Below, piece by piece: positions 26,440 through 36,666 of a DNA stretch of 64,000 nt (position 1 is the first letter of the stretch; the number at the start of each line of letters is the position of its first letter). The DNA lies in contig NZ_CP015750.1 in NCBI RefSeq assembly GCF_001742185.1, forward strand, positions 4,278,001 to 4,342,000. The letters run 5' to 3'. The notes beneath the pieces were generated by a model. That model saw nothing but the letters and a program-made list of their open reading frames with translations. It had not been told where the DNA came from and made no database searches. Both the position numbers and the translations under genes were made by a program. The stretch comes from Pectobacterium wasabiae CFBP 3304. GTDB lineage: Bacteria > Pseudomonadota > Gammaproteobacteria > Enterobacterales > Enterobacteriaceae.

Positions 26440-27869
26440 TTAACTGTGGGGATCGAGCAACCAGACGCCTTCCTGACTAATCTGCAAGGTTTGCTCACGC
26501 GTGCCGCCTTGACCGCTGATGGCGAAAATGTAGTTGCCCGGGGCCAGTTGCAGCGTGGCGAAGCCATTCGTGGCAGGAACCAGCGCCTGCGGTTTGCCGT
26601 TAACCTCAACGCGTTCTCCTTGCTGTAGCTTGATGTACACCTGCGCAACCCATACTGGTTCGGGTGCGCGCGGCGTAATCTGAGCTTGCACGGGCGCAGC
26701 AGGTTGTTCTGCCGGCGCTTGGGGTTCAGGGGGGCCACTGGCGCGCTGTTTTGCACGGTTTCCGGCGGAGCCATCCGCTCAGTGCCGCCCGACATCAGCA
26801 TACCGACGCACAGGCCAACCAATACGCCCGCCGCAACCAGCCCAGGAAGCGCAAAGCGATGGCGCAGCAACGATGTCACTCGCGATACCGGCTCGGCGTC
26901 GACTACGTTGTCTACCAGTACCAACATGGTGCCCGGCTCGCTGATTTCGGTGTCAAACAGCTCGGGTTCGCGCTCCGGTAACGCGATAAGTTTGGCAAAA
27001 GCATCGATGCTTTGCGTTCGATCCTCCGGCTTCAGCGCCAACGCGCAATCCACCGCTGTCAACAGCGCAACGGAGTAGCCTGGCACACGGCGCGACGCCA
27101 GCGGCAGATAGTTATCTTCGATGCTGCGTACCACGCTAACCGGCGGCGGTGCACCGGTGATCAACGCATGCAACACCGCTCCCAGCGCATAGATATCGGT
27201 CCACGCGCCCTGTTCACTTTCGTCATTGTCGCTGTACTGCTCAATCGGCGCATAGCCAGGACGTAACATGGTTTCACTTTCATCCGACAGGTTGCCGATG
27301 GTTTTACGCGCCGAGCCGAAGTCCAGTAATACCGGAGCGCCATTGCTCTGAATCTGGATGTTATCCAGCGAAATATCACGATGCAGATAACCCGCGTCGT
27401 GAATAGTTCTGATGGCCCCCAGCAACGGCGGCAGCAGACGGCGGATCCAGGCTTCATCCACCCACTGTGGATTACGCTCACGCAGCGTGGAGAGCGTGAT
27501 GCCGCTGTAAAGCACCGTGCCCATATAGGCAGTGTCGTTCTGCACCCAGAAACGCAACACATGCAGGAGGTTGGGATGGTTGAAGCGGGCCAGCAGACGT
27601 GCTTCCTGGATAAAGCTGTTCAATCCGGCATGGAAGGTTTTACTAAAGCGCTCACTGCGTAGTACCAGATTGAGATCATCACTGCGCACCGCCAGCGAGG
27701 CAGGCATGAACTCTTTGATCGCAATATCACGCTCCAACTGATGATCCCAGGCACGATAGACAATGCCAAAGCCACCACCACCGATCACTTCTTTAATTTC
27801 AAACTCATTGAAACGGTAACCCAGTGGCAAAGCATTGGGGACGTTCCGGGGATTATCGTGTTCCGACAT
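26440..27869 (-). pseudogene. ppkA: PpkA-like Ser/Thr kinase of the T6SS, one-base frameshift
   Basis: From ATG 27869 (MSEHDNPRNVPNALPLGYRF) the frame shows a Hanks-type kinase: glycine loop IGGGGFGIVYRAWD, catalytic loop HRDISLDNIQIQ, LLDFGSAR and GYAPIEQYS. A transmembrane helix (FALPGLVAAGVLVGLCVGML) follows near residue 345. A missing base in the G6 run at 26729-26734 breaks it in a proline/alanine linker. The downstream frame gives a PEGA-like periplasmic domain (QGERVEVNGKPQALVPATNG). Joined, it is about 476 residues. With PppA and Fha it should form the threonine-phosphorylation switch that starts T6SS assembly. The break is probably an assembly error. Confidence 0.8.
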
Positions 27870-27898
27870 TTTCGAGAACTCTCTGATTACTAACGGCT

Positions 27899-30508
27899 TT
27901 AGATATCGAATTGACAAACAAATTCGCCCTGTTCACAGCGCACGTGTATACGACGATAGTGTTCATCGCGGGCATGGGCGCTGAGCAACATCTGGCTCAT
28001 TTGCGGCAACAGGGTATTGGTGAGGATGGCATCGACCATACGGCCACCGGATTCAACTTCGGTGCAGCGCTGTACGATCAGGTGCGTCACAGAGGCATCG
28101 ATCTCAGCCTCAATGCCGTGGTTGTCCACCAAACGGCGGACAATGCGTGCCAGTTGTAATTGCACAATCTCCGCCAGCATCGCATCGCTCAGCGGGTAAT
28201 ACGGCACGACCAATAAACGCCCCAGCAGCGCGGCTGGGAACACCTCCAACAACGGTTTACGCAGCGCGGCACTGAGCGAATCAGGGTCAGGCATCAGTTC
28301 CGGATCGGCGCACAACGCACTAATCACCTGCGTACCGACATTGGAGGTTAGAATGATGATAGTGTTACGGAAATCGATATGGCGGCCTTCGCCATCCTCC
28401 ATCCAGCCTTTGTCGAACACCTGAAAGAAAAGTTCATGTACGTCTGGATGCGCTTTCTCAATCTCATCCAGCAAGACCACGCTGTATGGGCGACGACGCA
28501 CGGCTTCGGTCAGCACGCCGCCTTCGCCGTACCCCACGTAGCCCGGAGGCGCGCCTTTCAGCGTGGAAACGGTGTGCGGTTCCTGAAATTCACTCATGTT
28601 GATGGTGATGACGTTCTGCTCACCGCCGTACAGTGACTCCGCCAGAGCCAACGCAGTTTCCGTTTTGCCGACGCCCGACGGACCGCACAGCATAAACACG
28701 CCGACCGGTTTGTTAGGGTTGTCGAGGCGCGCGCGCGCGGTGCGCACACGTTTGGCGATCAGATCCAGGCCGTGACGCTGACCAATCACGCGTTGATTCA
28801 GGGTGTCAGACAGGTTGAGTACGGCATCAATCTCGTTCTTTACCATGCGACCCAGCGGAATGCCGGTCCAGTCAGACACAACCGCCGCAACCACGCCAGC
28901 ATCAACCGCCGCGAACAGCAGCGGCGTTTCGCCCTGTACCTCGCGCAAGCGCTGCCGAGCGATATCCAATTCGTCGCGCAATGCCGTCTCACCTTCCACC
29001 ACGCAACGCCCACACAACGCAATCAGTTGATTAACCAGCTCGCGTTCCTTCTGCCAACGCTGCTGCAACGCATCACGTTCGGCTTCCAGTTTCGTGCGCT
29101 GGGCAGCAATCGCCTGCTGGCGCCCAGCGTCACCAAGGCCAACTTTGGTTTCACGCTCGGTAATTTCTGCTTCAATTTCCAGTGCATCCAGACGATGTAA
29201 ACAATTTTCCAGTGCCGCAGGCGGCGCGCTCTGGCTTACCGCCACCCGTGCGCAAGCAGTATCAAGCAGAGCAACGGCTTTGTCTGGCAACTGACGTGCG
29301 GGAATATAGCGATGCGACAGTTTCACCGCCGCACTGACCGCTTCATCCAGCAGCAGCACCTGATGATGCTTTTCCAGTGCGCTAACAGTACCGCGTAACA
29401 TCAGAATCGCTTTGTCTTCATCCGGTTCCTGTATCTGCACGGTCTGGAAGCGACGTGTCAGAGCAGGATCTTTCTCGATATATTTTTTGTATTCTGCCCA
29501 TGTGGTCGCGCCGATGGTGCGCAATTGACCGCGCGCCAACGCCGGTTTAAGCAGGTTAGCGGCATCGCCTGTGCCCTGCTGCCCACCCGCGCCGACCAGC
29601 GTGTGGATCTCATCAACAAACAGCACAATGGGTATTGGGCTGGATTGCACTTCATTGATCAGTGCCTGTAAACGCGCTTCGAATTCACCTTTCATCCCAG
29701 CACCGGCCTGGAGTATGCCGATATCCAGCAGCCACAACTGCACATCGCGCAACGGTGCTGGCACATCGCCTGTAGAAATCCGTAGCGCCAGTCCTTCTAC
29801 TACCGCCGTTTTACCGACGCCAGCCTCACCGGTCAGCAGCGGATTGTTCTGCCGGCGACGCATCAGAATATCCACCATCTGGCGAATTTCTTCGTCGCGC
29901 CCGGTGACCGGATCGATATGCCCTTCACGCGCCCGCGCGGTGAGATCCTGTGCGTACTGTGCCAGCGTGCTATTGCTGGTTACCGGGGCGGCACCGTCTG
30001 CGCTCGGCGGTGCGATTAGCGCCTGCTGCGCCTCTTTGCTGCTGCCAAGTACCGTATCGAACTGATCCAGCAGCGCATCGGCGTTAATGTGGGCGAACTG
30101 GTTGGAAATTCCTTTCAGCACGTTGGCGAGATTGAAGGTTTTCAGCATGCCGATCAACAGATGGCCACCACGGATCCGTGTGGCACCATACTTAAGCGAG
30201 GCGTAAACCCAGGCGCGCTCCACAGCACTATCAATGTGTTCAGCGAGGTCGGAGACCGCACTCGCTCCGCGTGGCAGGCGGTCAAGGGCGGCAACGATAT
30301 CTCGCGTCAGTGCGTTTTCATCCAGCGAAAAATGGCTGATGACCCGCTGAAAATCGCCCTCTTGTTGTTGCATCAACTGATGCAGCCAATGCACCAGTTC
30401 AACATAGGGATTGCCGCGCAGTTTACAAAAGGCGGTGGCGCTTTCCAGCGAGGTAAATAACAGCGTATCTAGTTTGCCGAATAACACGGCACGGCTGATT
30501 TCTGACAT
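27899..30508 (-). CDS. clpV: ClpV (TssH) AAA+ ATPase
   Basis: An 869-residue ATPase that recycles the contracted TssBC sheath. The N-terminal Clp domain holds MSEISRAVLFGKLDTLLFTS and VELVHWLHQLMQQQ, specific for ClpV over ClpB. The first Walker A is GEAGVGKTA with Walker B IVLFVDEIHTLVGAGG. A short middle coiled-coil follows, and the second Walker A is GPSGVGKTE with VVLLDEIEKAHPDV. Length and domain order are normal. It lies 54 bp after tssG and 29 bp before the ppkA start, all on the minus strand. Confidence 0.95.
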   Translation of the reverse strand: MSEISRAVLFGKLDTLLFTSLESATAFCKLRGNPYVELVHWLHQLMQQQEGDFQRVISHFSLDENALTRDIVAALDRLPRGASAVSDLAEHIDSAVERAWVYASLKYGATRIRGGHLLIGMLKTFNLANVLKGISNQFAHINADALLDQFDTVLGSSKEAQQALIAPPSADGAAPVTSNSTLAQYAQDLTARAREGHIDPVTGRDEEIRQMVDILMRRRQNNPLLTGEAGVGKTAVVEGLALRISTGDVPAPLRDVQLWLLDIGILQAGAGMKGEFEARLQALINEVQSSPIPIVLFVDEIHTLVGAGGQQGTGDAANLLKPALARGQLRTIGATTWAEYKKYIEKDPALTRRFQTVQIQEPDEDKAILMLRGTVSALEKHHQVLLLDEAVSAAVKLSHRYIPARQLPDKAVALLDTACARVAVSQSAPPAALENCLHRLDALEIEAEITERETKVGLGDAGRQQAIAAQRTKLEAERDALQQRWQKERELVNQLIALCGRCVVEGETALRDELDIARQRLREVQGETPLLFAAVDAGVVAAVVSDWTGIPLGRMVKNEIDAVLNLSDTLNQRVIGQRHGLDLIAKRVRTARARLDNPNKPVGVFMLCGPSGVGKTETALALAESLYGGEQNVITINMSEFQEPHTVSTLKGAPPGYVGYGEGGVLTEAVRRRPYSVVLLDEIEKAHPDVHELFFQVFDKGWMEDGEGRHIDFRNTIIILTSNVGTQVISALCADPELMPDPDSLSAALRKPLLEVFPAALLGRLLVVPYYPLSDAMLAEIVQLQLARIVRRLVDNHGIEAEIDASVTHLIVQRCTEVESGGRMVDAILTNTLLPQMSQMLLSAHARDEHYRRIHVRCEQGEFVCQFDI

Positions 30509-30562
30509 AACGAGTCTCTTAAATGAAAGAAGCTGGCGGTGTAACAGGGAAAAGTGATCGGA

Positions 30563-31612
30563 CTAGCGTGCCGCCGCCTCAACCTCAAACATGAAATCTT
30601 CGCGATCCTGCAACTGCGGCATTTGCCCTAGCCAACTGGTGTAACCGAGCCGGGCATTACCGCCCAGCGTCACGCTCTGCACGTCATCAGCCGCCAGAAT
30701 CAGGCTGAGATCCCACTGCATTTCAATGCCGAGGTAGTGACGCACCCAGTCACGCACTTCGCGTGCGCCCGGCGCATCCGGCAGGAAGTGTGCATACTGT
30801 TCAATACTGAGCGGGCCAAAGTGCAGGCGAAAGCGGTGCTGCACATCACGCACCGAAATACCGAGAAATGACGATGCGCCAAGGCGCGGCATCTGACGAC
30901 CTGCACCTAATCGCGCCCGATCGCGCTTATCCAGCGCCAGCCATTGCGGTACGTTCTGTTCCATCTGTACCGGAACGCCAAAGTAGTGGCGCAAAATACG
31001 CACCAGCCCTTCAGCATCGTGACCGTGACGGCTGAGGTGACCGACCAACATCAGACGCGCATGCAAACTCAGTGAAGTGGCCTGCTGTTGAGCGGGTAAT
31101 CCAATACCGGACAAACACGCCAGATAATTGATAAACCGGCGGTCATCGCTGCGATCCAGAGACACCGTGGGCTGGGCATCGGCCCAGGCGCGATAAAACA
31201 GCAACGTGGCGCGGTGATGAAATAGGTCAGCAAAAGCAGCGAAACTGTGGTCCTGATGATGCACGATACGTTCGCGTACATATTCGGTCAGGTGCGTAGG
31301 GAGTGGCCCATTAGGGCCAAACAAACCGAAGCTATAAATGGAAATATCATGGCGTTCACCCTCCTCACGTTGGCTCACCTCCGCTACCGCGGCGGGTGCA
31401 AAAGCCAACGACGGCGTTTGACCAATCCGCACCGCTTCAAATTTCGGCAATGGCGCACGGCCCAACGCATAACCCTGCCCACACTGCGCATCCAGCTTGC
31501 GCAGCAACTGGAAGAGATCGTAGCGCCACGGTGCCGCCATCACCCCCTGCCAGAAATTATCCGGTAGACGTGTAGCCCGCTGTAGCGCAATCACTTGCGC
31601 CACTTCACTCAT
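30563..31612 (-). CDS. tssG: TssG baseplate protein
   Basis: A 349-residue baseplate wedge subunit starting MSEVAQVIALQRATRLPDNF, with the TssG pattern YDLFQLLRKLDAQ, IRIGQ-type text (EAVRIGQTPSLAFAPAAVAE) and the hallmark FGLFGPNGPLPTHLTEYVRE. It pairs with TssF, TssE and TssK to form the wedge. Its ATG overlaps the tssF stop as ATGA, so the two are coupled. Length is usual for the family. Confidence 0.95.
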   Translation of the reverse strand: MSEVAQVIALQRATRLPDNFWQGVMAAPWRYDLFQLLRKLDAQCGQGYALGRAPLPKFEAVRIGQTPSLAFAPAAVAEVSQREEGERHDISIYSFGLFGPNGPLPTHLTEYVRERIVHHQDHSFAAFADLFHHRATLLFYRAWADAQPTVSLDRSDDRRFINYLACLSGIGLPAQQQATSLSLHARLMLVGHLSRHGHDAEGLVRILRHYFGVPVQMEQNVPQWLALDKRDRARLGAGRQMPRLGASSFLGISVRDVQHRFRLHFGPLSIEQYAHFLPDAPGAREVRDWVRHYLGIEMQWDLSLILAADDVQSVTLGGNARLGYTSWLGQMPQLQDREDFMFEVEAAAR

Positions 31613-33483
31613 ATCAACGCCTTCTTGCCCATACGCGGCGGCCAGTAACCGACTTCGCCACGCTGCTGACTGTTCAGGGTGAATTCAGTGAAACTGTTTA
31701 GCGCGACCAGTCGAGAGAACACGCGCTCCAAGACGCTGCCAAATAGCCACGGGCTTGCACCGGAGAACACCTGTTCATCAACCTCCAGCGTGATGCTGAC
31801 ACCGCGCGCAAATACTACAGGCCCCGGTTCAGGTACACGGCGGTTGACGGTGCTGAGCTGGCAATGGCGGATACCTTCGATTTGGCGTGATACCGGCGCA
31901 TCGGCTAAGTTGGCGTACAGGCTAAGTAGCTGGCGCAATGCCGCAGCGCCTTCACCGTCGGCGCTGTCCATCAGACTGAGGTAGTTCATTTGCAAATGGC
32001 TAATCAGCCGCCAGGATGAGAGGCCTTCTGCTAACGCCGGACGCGGCGGTGTGGGGCCTTTACACAGCGTCAACTGCCCCACCGGGATCGAATCTGGCAT
32101 CACGAAGTTGCCCTGATCCTGCTGTAATAGCATGAGTGGTAAATCACGACTGGTACACATCACGTCCGCCGATAGATACCGCAGGTCATCGCGCCACGGC
32201 GTGTGGTGCTCATCGACCAGCGACAGGAAAACTTCCGAACCGATGTAGCCAGTGCGTGTGCCATAGCGCTGCGCTTGTTCGGACAGCGTGCGCTGCTCAC
32301 GCCGCAGCGAGAAATAGGCGCCGTAATCGCTGCCATCGCCACTGAAGGTGCTCCAGAAAGAGCGGAAAATCTGCTCCTCTCGTTTCCCTTCCACCGTGGC
32401 AAACAGTCGCTGAACCGAATGCACTTCATAATCCAGTGGACGGATATTATCGACCACCACGTGGTACTCGTGTTGGCTGTCGCTGACCTTTAAACGTTCA
32501 GCAGTTTTCGGGAACAGATTAATGACAGGGGTGCAATGTAACGCCAGATGACTGGCATCCACCACACTCTCTAGCGCGCTGTCGGCTTTATCCAGCAGGA
32601 TAATAATTTCAAAAGCTTGGGCGTTGCCACAGCAGCGAATGAACGGTGCCAACTGCCGTAAACTGATGAACTGGAAACGGACAGGAAAAGCAAAATACTC
32701 CTGCAGCAGGCGATACCCATCGAAATTACGCAGGTCGTCTGGCAGCAGCGCCTGCTCTGGTGCAAACCCTTCCTGCTGTAGCGCAGCATCACTTAATACC
32801 CGGCGCAGCGGCTTTTTTTCCACGGATTGCAGCAGGATGCCGACACGATGCTGCATCAACAACTCCAACAGCTTCAGCGCCTGAATGTCCGGGCCACTCA
32901 GGTACAGCATGACATCATCCAACTTGAGCTGGTCTAATGATGACACGCCTTCACATTCAATACGGATCCGCAATGCACTGGCGGCATCGATGCCGCTCAG
33001 TTTTAGCTCACCCAGGGGGATATCAGCCGGCACACCGCCGAGCGAGACATCGCTGATGCGTAACGGTTGCAACATCACGTCATGTGCCGTGGTATAGCTG
33101 CAGGTGACACCGCTTTTTTTTAGATTTTGGCTTTCCATCATGGTGCCGCGTGGCACGAGGAAACCATTGCTGATGTCACCTTTTTGCGTGTCTGGCGTCA
33201 ATTGGGCAATGGCCATTGACGGCGTCGGCGATAAGTAGCCAGGTGCGATCATTTCCAGCATGCGCTGCGAAAAACGCGGAAACTCAGCATCCATTTTCAA
33301 TTGAACGCGCGAGGTAAGGAAGGCGAAACCTTCCATCATTCGCTCAACGTAAGGGTCAGCGACATCGATCCCTCGCATACCCAGACGCCCGGCCACTTTG
33401 GGATAGCGCGCGGCAAACTCCGCGCCCATCTCGCGCAGATAAGCGAGCTCACGGTTGTAGTAATCGAGCAGTTTGCTGTCCAT
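31609..33483 (-). CDS. tssF: TssF baseplate protein
   Basis: A 624-residue protein with the classic start MDSKLLDYYNRELAYLREMG, EFAARYPKVAGRLGM and VERMMEGFAFLTSRVQLKMD. It forms the TssF2G heterotrimer that joins sheath and VgrG hub. It begins 2 bp downstream of tssE. No oddities are seen, and the length is usual for TssF (about 580-630). Confidence 0.95.
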   Translation of the reverse strand: MDSKLLDYYNRELAYLREMGAEFAARYPKVAGRLGMRGIDVADPYVERMMEGFAFLTSRVQLKMDAEFPRFSQRMLEMIAPGYLSPTPSMAIAQLTPDTQKGDISNGFLVPRGTMMESQNLKKSGVTCSYTTAHDVMLQPLRISDVSLGGVPADIPLGELKLSGIDAASALRIRIECEGVSSLDQLKLDDVMLYLSGPDIQALKLLELLMQHRVGILLQSVEKKPLRRVLSDAALQQEGFAPEQALLPDDLRNFDGYRLLQEYFAFPVRFQFISLRQLAPFIRCCGNAQAFEIIILLDKADSALESVVDASHLALHCTPVINLFPKTAERLKVSDSQHEYHVVVDNIRPLDYEVHSVQRLFATVEGKREEQIFRSFWSTFSGDGSDYGAYFSLRREQRTLSEQAQRYGTRTGYIGSEVFLSLVDEHHTPWRDDLRYLSADVMCTSRDLPLMLLQQDQGNFVMPDSIPVGQLTLCKGPTPPRPALAEGLSSWRLISHLQMNYLSLMDSADGEGAAALRQLLSLYANLADAPVSRQIEGIRHCQLSTVNRRVPEPGPVVFARGVSITLEVDEQVFSGASPWLFGSVLERVFSRLVALNSFTEFTLNSQQRGEVGYWPPRMGKKALI

Positions 33484-33485
33484 GA

Positions 33486-34061
33486 TTATCCGGCATCCTG
33501 TAGTTCGAAGTGGCCGCTCTCCAGCTCAACCTGGGTGCGGAACAGAAACTCCAGTGGATAAGGCACGCACCACAGGCGGCCCTTAATCTCAATCGATAAC
33601 ACGTTGTGCAGGCTGAGTGATGTCATGTCGCTGACGCAGCGTACCTGCAAGCCTTGCGGCAGAATGCGTGGCTCAAAATGCAGGATGGCGTCAGTCATTT
33701 TGCGCTGTATATCCTGCCATTCGATGTCCGAGATGTTCTGCCCAGACAGCGGTGCCACACCGAAATTCCACACCGAGCACTGTACTTCGCCGAATTCGCT
33801 GAGATCCTGCTGTGCTTCGTTGTTGATGGTGTTGAACAACCACTGCAGATCTCGCAGTACGTGACGACGCAGCGCACTGTGCGAGATCAACGTGTTGCTG
33901 CTGGCTTCGTTACGTTTGTCCGGTGCATTATCGGTCAGACGATCGAGCAGCGACGATTGCAGCTTGTCACGCGTGGTTAACACATCGCGATTTCTACGTG
34001 CGCGGAAGCCGCCATACAACTGTGCATGGCCATCGTTGTGCGAGCGCTTATCACTGCTCAT
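33486..34061 (-). CDS. tssE: TssE, gp25-like baseplate protein
   Basis: A 191-residue gp25-like lysozyme-fold baseplate protein that starts sheath polymerisation. It shows RDKLQSSLLDRLTDNAPDKR and HVLRDLQWLFNTINNEAQQD in the first half. The C-terminal EPRILPQGLQVRCVSD and SIEIKGRLWCVPYPLEFLFR carry the gp25 EPR motif. The ATG overlaps the tagJ stop. It has the normal position between tagJ and tssF. Confidence 0.9.
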   Translation of the reverse strand: MSSDKRSHNDGHAQLYGGFRARRNRDVLTTRDKLQSSLLDRLTDNAPDKRNEASSNTLISHSALRRHVLRDLQWLFNTINNEAQQDLSEFGEVQCSVWNFGVAPLSGQNISDIEWQDIQRKMTDAILHFEPRILPQGLQVRCVSDMTSLSLHNVLSIEIKGRLWCVPYPLEFLFRTQVELESGHFELQDAG

Positions 34062-34873
34062 CGGCGGCTCGCGTTAAAGGTGATTTGTCGCAGCGCCAGC
34101 AGCGGGAATTCAGCACTGTCGCTCAGCCATACTTTCTGGCCGTTGCCGATGAACTGACCATCCTCTTCGCCCAGCGTCTGCCATTCGGTAACGCTGGCGC
34201 GCAGATAGCGCTCGTCCGCGCCCTGCTGTAAAGGATAACGCACCGGGATCTGACAAATCTGTTCGCTGCCATCCACCAGTTGTATGCGTGTGTGACGCCA
34301 AATAAGGTCTGTGACGCTAGCCGGAGCCTGGAATACCATCTCACGAATAGCAGCAAACGGGATCCAGTAATAACGACCGTTACTGATAGCTTCGCATACC
34401 GGACCGAAACGACTGTCACCGTCCATCAGCCAAGCGAAGTCCGTTATCTCATCCTGCTGTTGCAGTTGGCCGGGATTGGCGTCAGCCTGATCCAGCGCCT
34501 CGGTACGCCACTTAGCGCCGCGCACGCCATCGCCCGTGATATCGGCACGCAGTGCAGCCAGCAGGGTTTCACACCAGCGCCAGGCGCTGCCTGACAACTG
34601 CGGTTCCGCCTCGCCGCGCAGCACCGCTTCACGCTGTTGTTCACCGGCAATTGCCTGCTGCAGTAAGGTTACCGTAGGCTGCGCCAGTGGCGTTAAGGCT
34701 AGCCAGGATTGCAGTTGAGTTTGCGCACGCGTCCAATTGCCTGCCAAACACAGCAGTTGCACAAAGGCGGCTCGCAAATCGGCATTGGCCGGGGTGGACT
34801 GAATCTGGCGCATGATTTCCGCAAGATTATCGGCCAATGAACGACTCGCCAGACGCTGTTGTAACGACTCCAT
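34058..34873 (-). CDS. tagJ: TagJ (ImpE/SciE-type) accessory protein
   Basis: A 271-residue protein with a TPR-like helical N-terminus (LRAAFVQLLCLAGNWTRAQT, QLQSWLALTPLAQPTVTLLQ) and a C-terminal SciE part (FGPVCEAISNGRYYWIPFAA, LIWRHTRIQLVDGSEQICQI). TagJ of Pseudomonas HSI-1 binds TssB and helps ClpV act on the sheath. Clusters with TagJ often have an altered ClpV-binding helix in TssC. It sits directly ahead of tssE, as in other clusters of this class. Confidence 0.85.
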   Translation of the reverse strand: MESLQQRLASRSLADNLAEIMRQIQSTPANADLRAAFVQLLCLAGNWTRAQTQLQSWLALTPLAQPTVTLLQQAIAGEQQREAVLRGEAEPQLSGSAWRWCETLLAALRADITGDGVRGAKWRTEALDQADANPGQLQQQDEITDFAWLMDGDSRFGPVCEAISNGRYYWIPFAAIREMVFQAPASVTDLIWRHTRIQLVDGSEQICQIPVRYPLQQGADERYLRASVTEWQTLGEEDGQFIGNGQKVWLSDSAEFPLLALRQITFNASRR

Positions 34874-34889
34874 GCAAACTCCTTTTGCG

Positions 34890-35864
34890 TTAATTAATGG
34901 TGCGGTAAACCGCAGCGGCAGGATCTTTCAGCTCCGGGTGCAGTTGTTCGACCAGTTGTACCTTGAGCGGTGCATTCCCACTCAGCCACGGCGACCACAC
35001 AATGCTCACTTCCCGCATACGCGCCTGCAGCGCGCTGTCATTTGCAGCATCGCGGGCAGGCATCTGTACGATGATCTGGTTAAGTGCCTGCCAACCGTTG
35101 AACTGGTTATTGAATGGCAGCACCAGCCAACTGTCCGGCGATTTATGATTGCTCAGTACCATGCGTTCGCGGTTAACGGTGGTGATGTTGAGCTCAGCGG
35201 TTTGCGATTTGCTATTCAGGCCCGTAATTGGGAAGCCCTTCAGGAAGGTGACATCCACGGTTTTCGCCGCACCGTTACCTATCAGTGTCAAGCTGCTGTA
35301 GCCGCTCAGCCAGCCATCCTGACCGCAGATCAGTCCCTGTTTTGATGGCACAAGCAGCGCGTTGGCTTGCGCCGGATGTTGCCACCAGGTACGGAAGTGA
35401 CAACCATCGGGCAGACTGAATTGCAGCCACGGCGTGGTATCGGCCTGCGGTGAATTCAGCACCGGCACCGCAGGCTCAGCCACAGCGGCTGGCGGCGGTT
35501 CCACCGAAGGAGGCGGCGTGACCACCGTTTGCCACTGCTGCGCTTTGGCAGCACTGCCAGCGGCGATTTCGCTGCCATCGGTATCGGTCAGTTGCCACTG
35601 CAACTGCTGCAACGGTTTACACTGTGACGCCATCAGCCCAGCAACGCGCGGCAGGAAATCGTCCAACACGGCGGCATTTTTCTCGCCTTTACTGACAATG
35701 CGCAGAGTCACGTGGCTTTTACACCAGCTCGCCAATTGGTTATCTTTTACATCATCGATCCAGATATCCAGTTTCTGTACCGGCGACTGCACAATGCGGT
35801 AATTATCAGCAAAGGTGTGTGTACTGAGCAGCAACGTAGCCAGCCCCAGTAATCTATATTTCAT
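34890..35864 (-). CDS. Secreted T6SS-associated protein of unknown function
   Basis: From ATG 35864 (MKYRLLGLATLLLSTHTFA, a Sec signal peptide) the product has about 324 residues. The open frame extends to 35948, but the extra residues look untranslated. A proline-rich linker near residues 140-170 (TPPPSVEPPPAAVAEPAVPV) separates two folded parts. Four cysteines may form disulphides. It lies between pppA and tagJ in one transcript, so a periplasmic role in the T6SS signalling or membrane complex is likely. No family name is recognised. It lacks the usual marks of VasI/TagO. Confidence 0.7.
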   Translation of the reverse strand: MKYRLLGLATLLLSTHTFADNYRIVQSPVQKLDIWIDDVKDNQLASWCKSHVTLRIVSKGEKNAAVLDDFLPRVAGLMASQCKPLQQLQWQLTDTDGSEIAAGSAAKAQQWQTVVTPPPSVEPPPAAVAEPAVPVLNSPQADTTPWLQFSLPDGCHFRTWWQHPAQANALLVPSKQGLICGQDGWLSGYSSLTLIGNGAAKTVDVTFLKGFPITGLNSKSQTAELNITTVNRERMVLSNHKSPDSWLVLPFNNQFNGWQALNQIIVQMPARDAANDSALQARMREVSIVWSPWLSGNAPLKVQLVEQLHPELKDPAAAVYRTIN

Positions 35865-35874
35865 GTTGGCGTTC

Positions 35875-36666
35875 TCAATCTCGAAGGGGGGAAAACTGCG
35901 CCGTTTCGGATAGCGAGTGCAGTAAGGTGATGTCTTGCGGTGATCCAATCCAGACGGCTAGTGCGCTGAAATTATCCTGTTGGGCATTATCTAACGTGCC
36001 GTTTTTGATGATTTGCTGCATTAGCATCATCCACTCTTCTGGCGTATTCACCATGTGCAGCGACTGCTGCATTTGTTCCTGCGTCACGCCGTGCCAGAAA
36101 CCATCGGTGCACAGCAAAAAGGCATCACCGTCTTCGATCTCCACCACATCGCTGTAGCTGGCATCGCGCTGCTCATCGCCCATACCAAGCGCGAAATAGA
36201 GCAGGTTGTTGTTAATGCCTTCGGTCTGGTGCCCGGCATCTTTCATCTGCTGCACCAGGCTATGGTCGGTGGTGACGTGATAGAGATAGCCGCGCCGGAA
36301 CAGATACAGCCTGCTGTCACCAGCGTGCGCCCAGTAGGCCAGTTCAAAGTCGCGGTCGATAAACAGGCTCACCAGCGTGGTGCCCATGCGACGGTGTTCG
36401 CTGCAGGCTTTCTGCTGCTGGCGAATCGAGTGGTTAGCGTGATTGACGTAGTTGCAAATCGACTGTGCATTAAGGTGCGCATTGCCATCGAACGCATCCA
36501 TCAGGCTGCTGCGAGCGATATCTGCCGCAACATCACCACCAGGAAACCCTGCCACGCCGTCGCACACCACGAAGCAGGCAGCACGTTCACCGATGACATC
36601 ACCAGTTTGATCCTGATTGTTGGCGCGGTCGCCCTGATTCGACATGGAAGCAATTGTGATCTTCAT
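35875..36666 (-). CDS. pppA: PppA, PP2C-family phosphatase
   Basis: A 263-residue PP2C-type protein phosphatase: MKITIASMSNQGDRANNQDQ, CFVVCDGVAGFPGGDVAADI, AYWAHAGDSRLYLFRRG, TDHSLVQQMKD and LLCTDGFWHGVT. The metal-binding aspartates of motifs 1, 2, 8 and 11 are present. It reverses PpkA phosphorylation of Fha and so turns the T6SS off. The ATG overlaps the fha stop as ATGA. It is cytoplasmic. Confidence 0.9.
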   Translation of the reverse strand: MKITIASMSNQGDRANNQDQTGDVIGERAACFVVCDGVAGFPGGDVAADIARSSLMDAFDGNAHLNAQSICNYVNHANHSIRQQQKACSEHRRMGTTLVSLFIDRDFELAYWAHAGDSRLYLFRRGYLYHVTTDHSLVQQMKDAGHQTEGINNNLLYFALGMGDEQRDASYSDVVEIEDGDAFLLCTDGFWHGVTQEQMQQSLHMVNTPEEWMMLMQQIIKNGTLDNAQQDNFSALAVWIGSPQDITLLHSLSETAQFSPLRD

